A stretch of DNA of 64,000 nt from Maniola hyperantus (Eukaryota; Arthropoda; Insecta; Lepidoptera; Nymphalidae): NCBI RefSeq assembly GCF_902806685.2, contig NW_027189029.1:1-64000 (forward strand), given 5' to 3'. The notes beneath the pieces were generated by a model. The model ran no database searches. It was not told the origin of the DNA and was given only the letters and a program-made list of their open reading frames with translations. Positions 10,485 through 21,934 of the stretch are shown here, in pieces (the stretch's first letter is position 1; each line of letters starts with the position of its first letter). The position numbers and the translations under genes are program-made.

Positions 10485-10758
10485 CACTGGGCCTACGTGG
10501 CGGACTATGGCCTTATCTCCTTCTGAGAGGGAAATCCGTGCTCGGTAGTGAGCCGTCTATGGGTTAGTCACGATATTTTTTAGCTAGATGACCGCGATGA
10601 TCTCGTCAGTTTGGATTTAGGTTTTTAAAAAGACCTACTGTGGTAATTTTTGTTTTTCCAGGATAAAAAATAGCCTTTGCAAACCAAATTTCTTTAGATA
10701 GGCTAATACACCCGAGAGGGAGACCCGTGCTCCGTGGTAAGCCGGCGACGGGTTGACC
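10485..10758 (+). repeat. Two 3' fragments of a tRNA-derived SINE
   Basis: 10485-10565 ('ctgcactgggcctacgtggc', 'gtgctcggtagtgagccg') and 10690-10758 ('gagagggagacccgtgctcc', 'gacgggttgaccatgatgg') are the reverse-complement counterparts of the 3' body of the complete SINE at 47268-47577. Both lack the tRNA-like head, so they are 5'-truncated copies. A piece of the '..gcatcagctagt' repeat lies between them. Confidence 0.55.
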
Positions 10759-11710
10759 ATGATGGTGTATTTCTATTTTTTTTATTGCCGCTATAAGAAA
10801 TAAATAATTAGTTTATTCATTTTAACAATATATTTAGACTTGTGATATTGTAGTAACGCCATCTACACGCTTTACTTTGAACTACTTCGCAACTTACTAG
10901 TACTATGAACCAGTGACTTTCTCAACATGGTTCTTAGACATGAAACTAGATGGCGTTGACATGTTATTAATTATATATTTGTCTTACAACGAAAAACACT
11001 TATTTTTAACTAACTGATGCCCGTGCTAGATTAGCCTCTGTTTATAGAGACAATAGAGTCAGGAATCAACCTACTGAGAGTCTAGACCTTAGTTCGTTAT
11101 CAATAAGCTAGGGCGTGGTTGTAGGTAGGAGACAAAATAAAAGATTGTATAAGGAAATAAACTGTTTTATTCAGGGAAATACTCCCTCCAAATCAAAGTT
11201 TATCTTTACCATTACTTATTGCTTTATCATTAAATAATTTATTATTTCCTTTAAGAAAAATCTACCGCCAGTTCGTAAAATAGCATATTATCTACCGAGA
11301 GAAAGAACTGGCAAGAAAAAACTCGGTGGTGTCTATTTTGAAATACCAATTACACATTTGAACAATACATAAATCAACATACATAGTACAACAAAAGAAA
11401 TATAAAATCAACAATTAATAAAATCTTAATTAAGTTTCGCCATGTAAGTACCATAGATTTGCCATTTATAATTCTGTTAATTGTTCTGTCACGTCTGTAG
11501 TATTTTTTCTATCATTTTGACGTGCCTCTGTTTACAAATAAAATGTCTATGGTTTAGAATTAATTCTTAAGCAAAATCTAAAGAGTTTAGTAGCAATTTC
11601 AAGAAATAAATAGCAACTCTAACCATTTATCTTATACCCGCGACTTTGTCCGCATAGATTTAGGTTTCAGAAGTCTCGTAGGAAATCTTTATTATTCTGG
11701 GATTGAAAGC

Positions 11711-12216
11711 CTATGTCTGTTTCCGGGATGCAAGGTATCCCTGAATAGTAGGTAGGTACCTACCTGGTTTTATAATAAAAATCACGAACTGTATCCTATG
11801 CGTGTGTGACACAGACTGCAATCTACAGACTACAATGTATAGTACGCTACAGGTTGATGTGGCCTGTGTGAATCGGGGAGGGAACGCTCCGCACACCCGC
11901 ACAGTCCCCGCGCTAACCTGGTGCGGGCGGGCGCGGGTTTGCGGGGCGTCCCCACGCCTTCATAACTACTTATATTCTAATGATTTTACATTGGCACGGG
12001 GTTTACGCACATTTTGACACTTTCGAACATGCTTTAAACAAGTGCGAGTCAGGCTCGCGCAATGAGGGTTCCGTACTACATTCGTATTTTTTCGACATTT
12101 TGCACGATAATTCAAAAACTATGCGCTGGCCACGCCCCTTTCTTCGTAAACTTCGGCTATTAGTACATTATTTTTTGACACCTCTAGTGCGCAGGCGCAG
12201 CGAGCCGTTCAGTGCC
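11711..12216. other. Flank of the satellite: repeat fragments
   Basis: 11870-11960 is a GC-rich patch ('cgcggacagt'-like context, 'ggtgcgggcgggcgcgggtt') of unknown origin. 12036-12125 is the 5' part of the 'aagtgcgagtcaggctcgcgc' repeat, broken off after 'tcaaaaactatgcg'. 12180-12216 grades into the first degenerate satellite unit. No gene is seen. Confidence 0.45.
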
Positions 12217-12323
12217 GGCACACCGCCCAGCCCGCCATACAGTCGCACCGCGCGCTCGACCAGGTGAGCCCCACACCGCACCGCACACCGCACACCGCAC
12301 ACGAGGGTACTGTGGTGCGGCAG

Positions 12324-12429
12324 GTCTGCAGATCATGACGCCCGACGGCTCGATGGCGACGGCGCGGCCGTGGCGCCGGCGGGCGCGCAGGCCGCCTACG
12401 CCATACAGTCGCACCGCGCGCTCGACCAG
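12324..12429 (+). other. Exon-like module of the satellite unit (representative copy)
   Basis: Within each unit, 'gtggtgcggcag' followed by 'gtctgcag' offers possible splice acceptors, and 'ctcgaccag|gtgagc' is a near-consensus donor. Between them one frame reads LDGDGAAVAPAGAQAAYAIQ followed by SHRALDQ, right up to the donor. It looks like a fragment of a real protein-coding exon. The CA-rich tract that follows would be the start of the intron. I do not recognise the parent protein. This suggests that the satellite arose by amplification of an exon-intron boundary. Whether any copy is spliced is unknown. Confidence 0.45.
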
Positions 12430-15400
12430 GTGAGCCCCACACCGCACCGCACACCGCACACCGCACACGAGGGTACTGTGGTGCGGCAGGTCTGCAGATC
12501 ATGACGCCCGACGGCTCGATGGCGACGGCGCGGCCGTGGCGCCGGCGGGCGCGCAGGCCGCCTACGCCATACAGTCGCACCGCGCGCTCGACCAGGTGAG
12601 CCCCACACCGCACCGCACACCGCACACCGCACACGAGGGTACTGTGGTGCGGCAGGTCTGCAGATCATGACGCCCGACGGCTCGATGGCGACGGCGCGGC
12701 CGTGGCGCCGGCGGGCGCGCAGGCCGCCTACGCCATACAGTCGCACCGCGCGCTCGACCAGGTGAGCCCCACACCGCACCGCACACCGCACACCGCACAC
12801 GAGGGTACTGTGGTGCGGCAGGTCTGCAGATCATGACGCCCGACGGCTCGATGGCGACGGCGCGGCCGTGGCGCCGGCGGGCGCGCAGGCCGCCTACGCC
12901 ATACAGTCGCACCGCGCGCTCGACCAGGTGAGCCCCACACCGCACCGCACACCGCACACCGCACACGAGGGTACTGTGGTGCGGCAGGTCTGCAGATCAT
13001 GACGCCCGACGGCTCGATGGCGAAGGCGCGGCCGTGGCGCCGGCGGGCGCGCAGGCCGCCTACGCCATACAGTCGCACCGCGCGCTCGACCAGGTGAGCC
13101 CCACACCGCACCACCGCACACGAGGGTACTGTGGTGCGGCAGGTCTGCAGATCATGACGCCCGACGGCTCGATGGCGACGGCGCGGCCGTGGCGCCGGCG
13201 GGCGCGCAGGCCGCCTACGCCATACAGTCGCACCGCGCGCTCGACCAGGTGAGCCCCACACCGCACCGCACACCGCACACCGCACACGAGGGTACTGTGG
13301 TGCGGCAGGTCTGCAGATCATGACGCCCGACGGCTCGATGGCGACGGCGCGGCCGTGGCGCCGGCGGGCGCGCAGGCCGCCTACGCCATACAGTCGCACC
13401 GCGCGCTCGACCAGGTGAGCCCCACACCGCACCGCACACCGCACACGAGGGTACTGTGGTGCGGCAGGTCTGCAGATCATGACGCCCGACGGCTCGATGG
13501 CGACGGCGCGGCCGTGGTGCCGGCGGGCGCGCAGGCCGCCTACGCCATACAGTCGCACCGCGCGCTCGACCAGGTGAGCCCCACACCGCACCGCACACCG
13601 CACACGAGGGTACTGTGGTGCGGCAGGTCTGCAGATCATGACGCCCGACGGCTCGATGGCGACGGCGCGGCCGTGGCGCCGGCGGGCGCGCAGGCCGCCT
13701 ACGCCATACAGTCGCACCGCGCGCTCGACCAGGTGAGCCCCACACCGCACCGCACACCGCACACGAGGGTACTGTGGTGCGGCAGGTCTGCAGATCATGA
13801 CGCCCGACGGATCGATGGCGACGGCGCGGCCGTGGCGCCGGCGGGCGCGCAGGCCGCCTACGCCATACAGTCGCACCGCGCGCTCGACCAGGTGAGCCCC
13901 ACACCGCACACCGCACACGAGGGTACTGTGGTGCGGCAGGTCTGCAGATCATGACGCCCGACGGCTCGATGGCGACGGCGCGGCCGTGGCGCCGGCGGGC
14001 ACGCAGGCCGCCTACGCCATACAGTCGCACCGCGCGCTCGACCAGGTGAGCCCCACACCGCACCGCACACCGCACACCGCACACGAGGGTACTGTGGTGC
14101 GGCAGGTCTGCAGATCATGACGCCCGACGGCTCGATGGCGAAGGCGCGGCCGTGGCGCCGGCGGGCGCGCAGGCCGCCTACGCCATACAGTCGCACCGCG
14201 CGCTCGACCAGGTGAGCCCCACACCGCACACCGCACACGAGGGTACTGTGGTGCGGCAGGTCTGCAGATCATGACGCCCGACGGCTCGATGGCGACGGCG
14301 CGGCCGTGGCGCCGGCGGGCGCGCAGGCCGCCTACGCCATACAGTCGCACCGCGCGCTCGACCAGGTGAGCCCCACACCGCACCGCACACCGCACACCGC
14401 ACACGAGGGTACTGTGGTGCGGCAGGTCTGCAGATCATGACGCCCGACGGCTCGATGGCGACGGCGCGGCCGTGGCGCCGGCGGGCGCGCAGGCCGCCTA
14501 CGCCATACAGTCGCACCGCGCGCTCGACCAGGTGAGCCCCACACCGCACCGCACACCGCACACCGCACACGAGGGTACTGTGGTGCGGCAGGTCTGCAGA
14601 TCATGACGCCCGACGGCTCGATGGCGACGGCGCGGCCGTGGCGCCGGCGGGCGCGCAGGCCGCCTACGCCATACAGTCGCACCGCGCGCTCGACCAGGTG
14701 AGCCCCACACCGCACCGCACACCGCACACCGCACACGAGGGTACTGTGGTGCGGCAGGTCTGCAGATCATGACGCCCGACGGCTCGATGGCGACGGCGCG
14801 GCCGTGGCGCCGGCGGGCGCGCAGGCCGCCTACGCCATACAGTCGCACCGCGCGCTCGACCAGGTGAGCCCCACACCGCACCGCACACCGCACACGAGGG
14901 TACTGTGGTGCGGCAGGTCTGCAGATCATGACGCCCGACGGCTCGATGGCGACGGCGCGGCCGTGGTGCCGGCGGGCGCGCAGGCCGCCTACGCCATACA
15001 GTCGCACCGCGCGCTCGACCAGGTGAGCCCCACACCGCACCGCACACCGCACACGAGGGTACTGTGGTGCGGCAGGTCTGCAGATCATGACGCCCGACGG
15101 CTCGATGGCGACGGCGCGGCCGTGGCGCCGGCGGGCGCGCAGGCCGCCTACGCCATACAGTCGCACCGCGCGCTCGACCAGGTGAGCCCCACACCGCACC
15201 GCACACCGCACACGAGGGTACTGTGGTGCGGCAGGTCTGCAGATCATGACGCCCGACGGCTCGATGGCGACGGCGCGGCCGTGGTGCCGGCGGGCGCGCA
15301 GGCCGCCTACGCCATACAGTCGCACCGCGCGCTCGACCAGGTGAGCCCCACACCGCACCGCACACCGCACACCGCACACGAGGGTACTGTGGTGCGGCAG

Positions 15401-17569
15401 GTCTGCAGATCATGACGCCCGACGGCTCGATGGCGACGGCGCGGCCGTGGCGCCGGCGGCGGGCGCGCAGGCCGCCTACGCCATACAGTCGCACCGCGCG
15501 CTCGACCAGGTGAGCCCCACACCGCACACCGCACACCGCACACCGCACACGAGGGTACTGTGGTGCGGCAGGTCTGCAGATCATGACGCCCGACGGCTCG
15601 ATGGCGACGGCGCGGCCGTGGCGCCGGCGGGCGCGCAGGCCGCCTACGCCATACAGTCGCACCGCGCGCTCGACCAGGTGAGCCCCACACCGCACCGCAC
15701 ACCGCACACGAGGGTACTGTGGTGCGGCAGGTCTGCAGATCATGACGCCCGACGGCTCGATGGCGACGGCGCGGCCGTGGCGCCGGCGGCGGGCGCGCAG
15801 GCCGCCTACGCCATACAGTCGCACCGCGCGCTCGACCAGGTGAGCCCCACACCGCACACCGCACACGAGGGTACTGTGGTGCGGCAGGTCTGCAGATCAT
15901 GACGGCCGACGGCTCGATGGCGACGGCGCGGCCGTGGCGCTGGCGGGCGCGCAGGCCGCCTACGCCATACAGTCGCACCGCGCGCTCGACCAGGTGAGCC
16001 CCACACCGCACCGCACACCGCACACGAGGGTACTGTGGTGCGGCAGGTCTGCAGATCATGACGCCCGACGGCTCGATGGCGACGGCGCGGCCGTGGCGCC
16101 GGCGGGCGCGCAGGCCGCCTTCGCCATACAGTCGCACCGCGCGCTCGACCAGGTGAGCCCCACACCGCACCGCACACCGCACACCGCACACGAGGGTACT
16201 GTGGTGCGGCAGGTCTGCAGATCATGACGCCCGACGGCTCGATGGCGACGGCGCGGCCGTGGCGCCGGCGGGCGCGCAGGCCGCCTACGCCATACAGTCG
16301 CACCGCGCGCTCGACCAGGTGAGCCCCACACCGCACCGCACACCGCACACCGCACACGAGGGTACTGTGGTGCGGCAGGTCTGCAGATCATGACGCCCGA
16401 CGGCTCGATGGCGACGGCGCGGCCGTGGCGCCGGCGGGCGCGCAGGCCGCCTACGCCATACAGTCGCACCGCGCGCTCGACCAGGGTGAGCCCCACACCG
16501 CACCGCACACCGCACACCGCACACGAGGGTACTGTGGTGCGGCAGGTCTGCGGATCATGACGCCCGACGGCTCGATGGCGACGGCGCGGCCGTGGCGCCG
16601 GCGGGCGCGCAGGCCGCCTACGCCATACAGTCGCACCGCGCGCTCGACCAGGTGAGCCCCACACCGCACCGCACACCGCACACGAGGGTACTGTGGTGCG
16701 GCAGGTCTGCAGATCATGACGCCCGACGGCTCGATGGCGACGGCGCGGCCGTGGCGCCGGCGGGCGCGCAGGCCGCCTACGCCATACAGTCGCACCGCGC
16801 GCTCGACCAGGGTGAGCCCCACACCGCACCGCACACCGCACACCGCACACGAGGGTACTGTGGTGCGGCAGGTCTGCGGATCATGACGCCCGACGGCTCG
16901 ATGGCGACGGCGCGGCCGTGGCGCCGGCGGGCGCGCAGGCCGCCTACGCCATACAGTCGCACCGCGCGCTCGACCAGGTGAGCCCCACACCGCACACCGC
17001 ACACGAGGGTACTGTGGTGCGGCAGGTCTGCAGATCATGACGCCCGACGGCTCGATGGCGACGGCGCGGCCGTGGTGCCGGCGGGCGCGCAGGCCGCCTA
17101 CGCCATACAGTCGCACCGCGCGCTCGACCAGGTGAGCCCCACACCGCACCGCACACCGCACACGAGGGTACTATGGTGCGGCAGGTCTGCAGATCATGAC
17201 GCCCGACGGCTCGATGGCGACGGCGCGGCCGTGGCGCCGGCGGGCGCGCAGGCCGCCTACGCCTTACAGTCGCACCGCGCGCTCGACCAGGTGAGCCCCA
17301 CACCGCACCGCACACCGCACACGAGGGTACTATGGTGCGGCAGGTCTGCAGATCATGACGCCCGACGGCTCGATGGCGACGGCGCGGCCGTGGCGCCGGC
17401 GGGCGCGCAGGCCGCCTACGCCATACAGTCGCACCGCGCGCTCGACCAGGTGAGCCCCACACCGCACACCGCACACGAGGGTACTGTGGTGCGGCAGGTC
17501 TGCAGATCATGACGCCCGACGGCTCGATGGCGACGGCGCGGCCGTGGCGCCGGCGGGCGCGCAGGCCGC

Positions 17570-18793
17570 CTACGCCATACAGTCGCACCGCGCGCTCGAC
17601 CAGGTGAGCCCCACACCGCACCGCACACCGCACACCGCACACGAGGGTACTGTGGTGCGGCAGGTCTGCAGATCATGACGCCCGACGGCTCGATGGCGAC
17701 GGCGCGGCCGTGGCGCCGGCGGGCGCGCAGGCCGCCTACGCCTTACAGTCGCACCGCGCGCTCGACCAGGTGAGCCCCACACCGCACCGCACACCGCACA
17801 CGAGGGTACTATGGTGCGGCAGGTCTGCAGATCATGACGCCCGACGGCTCGATGGCGACGGCGCGGCCGTGGCGCCGGCGGGCGCGCAGGCCGCCTACGC
17901 CATACAGTCGCACCGCGCGCTCGACCAGGTGAGCCCCACACCGCACACCGCACACGAGGGTACTGTGGTGCGGCAGGTCTGCAGATCATGACGCCCGACG
18001 GCTCGATGGCGACGGCGCGGCCGTGGCGCCGGCGGGCGCGCAGGCCGCCTACGCCATACAGTCGCACCGCGCGCTCGACCAGGTGAGCCCCACACCGCAC
18101 CGCACACCGCACACCGCACACGAGGGTACTGTGGTGCGGCAGGTCTGCAGATCATGACGGCCGACGGCTCGATGGCGACGGCGCGGCCGTGGCGCCCGTC
18201 GGGCGTCATGATCTGCAGACCTGCCGCACCACAGTACCCTCGTGTGCGGTGTGCGGTGTGCGGTGCGGTGTGGGGCTCACCTGGTCGAGCGCGCGGTGCG
18301 ACTGTATGGCGTAGGCGGCCTGCGCGCCCGCCGGCGCCACGGCCGCGCCGTCGCCATCGAGCCGTCGGGCGTCATGATCTGCAGACCTGCCGCACCACAG
18401 TACCCTCGTGTGCGGTGTGCGGTGTGGGGCTCACCTGGTCGAGCGCGCGGTGCGACTGTATGGCGTAGGCGGCCTGCGCGCCCGCCGGCGCCACGGCCGC
18501 GCCGTCGCCATCGAGCCGTCGGGCGTCATGATCTGCAGACCTGCCGCACCATAGTACCCTCGTGTGCGGTGTGCGGTGCGGTGTGGGGCTCACCTGGTCG
18601 AGCGCGCGGTGCGACTGTAAGGCGTAGGCGGCCTGCGCGCCCGCCGGCGCCACGGCCGCGCCGTCGCCATCGAGCCGTCGGGCGTCATGATCTGCAGACC
18701 TGCCGCACCACAGTACCCTCGTGTGCGGTGTGCGGTGTGCGGTGCGGTGTGGGGCTCACCTGGTCGAGCGCGCGGTGCGACTGTAAGGCGTAG
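17570..18793. repeat. Long near-perfect palindrome at the satellite orientation switch
   Basis: Sequence 17570-18167 reads as the reverse complement of 18196-18793 about a centre between 18181 and 18182, with about 28 unpaired bases in the middle. Unit order mirrors too: full unit, short unit, then a cttacag/actatgg unit on each side. At 18160/18203 there is one mismatch, and at the outer edge catacag faces cttacag. Beyond the arms the mirror ends in a (CACCGCA) length difference. Confidence 0.9.
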
Positions 18794-19808
18794 GCGGCCT
18801 GCGCGCCCGCCGGCGCCACGGCCGCGCCGTCGCCATCGAGCCGTCGGGCGTCATGATCTGCAGACCTGCCGCACCACAGTACCCTCGTGTGCGGTGTGCG
18901 GTGCGGTGCGGTGTGGGGCTCACCTGGTCGAGCGCGCGGTGCGACTGTATGGCGTAGGCGGCCTGCGCGCCCGCCGGCGCCACGGCCGCGCCGTCGCCAT
19001 CGAGCCGTCGGGCGTCATGATCTGCAGACCTGCCGCACCACAGTTCCCTCGTGTGCGGTGTGCGGTGTGGGGCTCACCTGGTCGAGCGCGCGGTGCGACT
19101 GTAAGGCGTAGGCGGCCTGCGCGCCCGCCGGCGCCGCGGCCGCGCCGTCGCCATCGAGCCGTCGGGCGTCATGATCTGCAGACCTGCCGCACCACAGTAC
19201 CCTCGTGTGCGGTGTGCGGTGTGCGGTGCGGTGTGGGGCTCACCTGGTCGAGCGCGCGGTGCGACTAAGGCGTAGGCGGCCTGCGCGCCCGCCGGCGCCA
19301 CGGCCGCGCCGTCGCCATCGAGCCGTCGGGCGTCATGATCTGCAGACCTGCCGCACCACAGTACCCTCGTGTGCGGTGTGCGGTGTGCGGTGCGGTGTGG
19401 GGCTCACCTGGTCGAGCGCGCGGTGCGACTGTATGGCGTAGGCGGCCTGCGCGCCCGCCGGCGCCACGGCCGCGCCGTCGCCATCGAGCCGTCGGGCGTC
19501 ATGATCTGCAGACCTGCCGCACCACAGTACCCTCGTGTGCGGTGTGCGGTGTGCGGTGCGGTGTGGGGCTCACCTGGTCGAGCGCGCGGTGCGACTGTAT
19601 GGCGTAGGCGGCCTGCGCGCCCGCCGGCGCCACGGCCGCGCCGTCGCCATCGAGCCGTCGGGCGTCATGATCTGCAGACCTGCCGCACCACAGTACCCTC
19701 GTGTTGTAACGAAGCGTTACATGAAATTATTATTTATATTATTATTTTATCTTATCTATTATTATAAATCTTATTTTGAAACGTAACTAAGTATATTTTT
19801 AGTTAATT

Positions 19809-19983
19809 TGTGACTAAATATAATATGTTGTAAAAGAGTATTATATATAATATGGTGCAACTTTTCATTGCATTATTGCATCATCCCAGTGACAATAAAG
19901 TTTCAAAGAGAGTGCACGCGTCTTTTATTTAAAATCACACTCTCCAGTGGAAACGAGCAAAACTCAATCCTATCGCGTCAACA
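19809..19983 (+). repeat. 5' LTR of the BEL/Pao element
   Basis: It starts TGTGACTAAATATAAT and ends CGCGTCAACA. It is about 175 bp and differs from the 3' LTR by a few small indels and substitutions ('acaataaag' against 'acaattaaag', 'gtggaaacg' against 'gtggaatcg'). It includes an 'aataaa' motif at about 19894. Confidence 0.85.
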
Positions 19984-20271
19984 TAATATGGTCCAATCGA
20001 ACGGATCTTAAGGCCGGTGACCGAGCGAAGTCCTAGCAGCCTACGTGACCGAGCGGCAGTTTTTTTTGTATGAAGTTCGCCACGTTGTTCCATGAAACGA
20101 AATTGCAAAATAAATGTCAGTTTATTGCGATTAAAAGTATAAAAAACACGCGAGTAAGATTTAAAACAAGGATTGAGTTATTATACAACGTGTAAAGTTA
20201 AGTTAATTACGTTTTTTTGAGTTGAGTTTGTTCACCGTAATTAACTACGCATAACCTATACACGTACCACA

Positions 20272-21582
20272 ATGGAAGAGTTGATTGCATACCTACCAAA
20301 ATGAGTTAGAAAACTTGAGGCGCTCCGATAAAAACTTCAAAAAGTCACCGAAGGAGAGATTAAGACAGTCATATATTGAGTCACGCCTCGAAATATTAGA
20401 ACAATTATGGAAAGAGTTCACGGAAGGGCATAAAAACATCATTTACAAAGCGAGTCGTCTGGACAAATCTGTCACCGTGAGTTATCTTAAGGACAACACG
20501 TACGAGAATTTTGAGGATTTATACTTACAATATAAGACCGTGTTAAAAGAAAACTTGCAGCCTTATTGTTTAGAGACAACAACTACACAGCCAACTACAG
20601 AGAAATCAATCAATGAGGTTAAGTTACCTGTCATTCAATTACCTATATTTAATGGAAAGTACGAGGAATGGCAGACTTTTTATGATCTATTTTGCACATT
20701 AATACATGAAAACAAACGACTATCGCCGGTACAAAAATTACACTACCTACCTATTTGAAAAGTAACCTAAAAGGCGAACCTGAGTTAATGTTACGCAATC
20801 TGCCTACAACGGACGCCAACTACCTAGAGGCATGGAGTCAACTAATCAAAAGATACAACAACAAAAGATATAATTGTAATGAAATTTTGAAAATTCTTTT
20901 TGGTCAAAAAATGATAAGTATAGAGTCTGCATCTGCCATCAAAAACATAGTCGACACCACCTCAATGTGTATAAAATCATTAAAAAGCCAAGGAGTCCAG
21001 ACGGAGACCTGGGATCTGTTCATAAATTATGTGGTAGTGTCAAAATTAGACACAGAAAGTGTCAAACTATGGGAACAAGATCTCAGCAAAGGCGACGATG
21101 AGTTACCAACATGGGAGCAATTAAAGGATTTCTTAGAGGCAAGATTCAGAGCTTTAGAGATGGTAGAGACCAGCAAGGCAGGGAAACGGTGGACACCTCC
21201 GGCTAAACCCAAGGCGTTCCATGTCAGCATTGACGAAGATAGTGTAAAGAGTGATCAAAAGTGCGCGTTTTGTAACATTAATAATCATTACATTTTTAGG
21301 TGCAAGAGATTTAGTGAAATACCGACCAAAGAGAGACAGGACTTTGTACAGAGGAACCGTTTATGTTTCAACTGCATTTCTCCTTCTCATTCAGTCTATA
21401 AATGCAGAAGAATAGCAAACTGCAGACGGGGTGGAAGACGACATCACTCACTTCTCCATTTTGAAAAGGAGAGAGAGAAGAGAAAGAGCAGAAGGATGAG
21501 AATGCAAAAGTGGCTGAAACAACTCCGACAGGTACTATGAGCGAGGTGCAAAATTTGTCAAACTCTAACGACACACATGTAA
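20272..21582 (+). pseudogene. BEL/Pao gag (DUF1759-like plus zinc knuckles), frameshifted
   Basis: The ATG at 20272 opens a frame that stops within ten codons. The real gag continues in another frame (YQNELENLRRSDKNF ...). At about 20750 the frame breaks again after KLHYL and resumes at KSNLKGEPELMLRNLPTTDA. This is the conserved BEL gag block (LPIFNGKYEEWQTFYDLF, then the LKSxL...LRxLP step). The knuckle region follows: CAFCNINNHYIFRC, then RLCFNC...H...C and HHSLLH. A further frame change near 21470 leads to TGTMSEVQNLSNSND. Both early breaks coincide with an extra 'tacctacc'-like string. The protein would package RNA; this copy cannot encode it in one frame. Confidence 0.85.
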
Positions 21583-21934
21583 TGAAATGACATTTCATAA
21601 AATTGAGTTTGCCGCGCTTCGCGCGTGTATCAACTTGTCTGTGGTGGAGTGAGTGACGCATTGTGTGCAATGGCGTAATTACGTTGTTTTGATTTGTAAA
21701 AAGATAATTTAACGGATAAAGTTGAGGAGGCGATATTAGTGAACTTTAAATGTCGTTTCTTTGTTTTTCAGGTGAGAACTCATAGTTTGTTGTACCTATG
21801 TACCTACCTAATATTGTAAAAGTAAACGGGTGTTAAAATAAAACTTTGTTTTTCAGAGAAACCATTTATGTTTAATTGCAAAAATCCTCAACAATATAAT
21901 CTTATAAAACGACATTTTCGTTAACTAAAGGAAG

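Larger units (their letters stand above)
9721..11710. other. Intergenic stretch with repeat debris, no gene
   Basis: AT-rich, with a 20-base T run near 10050-10069 and fragments of the repeats listed separately at 10240, 10490 and 10690. A short stretch at 9745-9850 ('gggggcgccactgttg', 'ccatgaataaaacccg') has the look of an LTR end or primer site, but I found no partner copy. 10855-10960 is bounded by 'aacgccatcta' and 'tagatggcgtt', a small inverted pair. No coding exon is supported. Confidence 0.4.
12217..19704. repeat. GC-rich ~166-bp satellite, ~37 forward and ~9 inverted units
   Basis: The unit carries 'ctgcagatcatgacgcccga', 'cgccatacagtcgcaccgcg', 'ctcgaccaggtgagcccc' and a (CACCGCA)n tract before 'acgagggtactgtggtgcgg'. 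Spacing is mostly 166 bp; 154-169-bp units differ in the number of 'accgcaca' steps. I count about 37 'ggtgagcc' sites on the plus strand up to 18180 and about 9 'ggctcacctggtcg' sites after it, so orientation flips near 18182. Variant letters recur (cttacag for catacag, actatgg for actgtgg, gtggtgcc for gtggcgcc), so larger blocks were duplicated. The first unit is partial and diverged; the last stops abruptly at 'ccctcgtgt'. GC content contrasts sharply with AT-rich flanks. Many open frames here are an effect of composition and a period of 1 mod 3. Confidence 0.95.

Noticed and set aside
12184..19786. Dozens of overlapping open frames of 70-400 codons on both strands
   Set aside because: They repeat with the ~166-bp period, shift frame each unit because 166 is not a multiple of 3, and exist because the unit is GC-rich and poor in stops. 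They are not genes.
19705..19808. Extended start of the BEL 5' LTR, beginning TGTAACGAAG
   Set aside because: This stretch has no counterpart before the 3' LTR at 31127. The shared part begins at TGT(GA)CTAAATATAAT.
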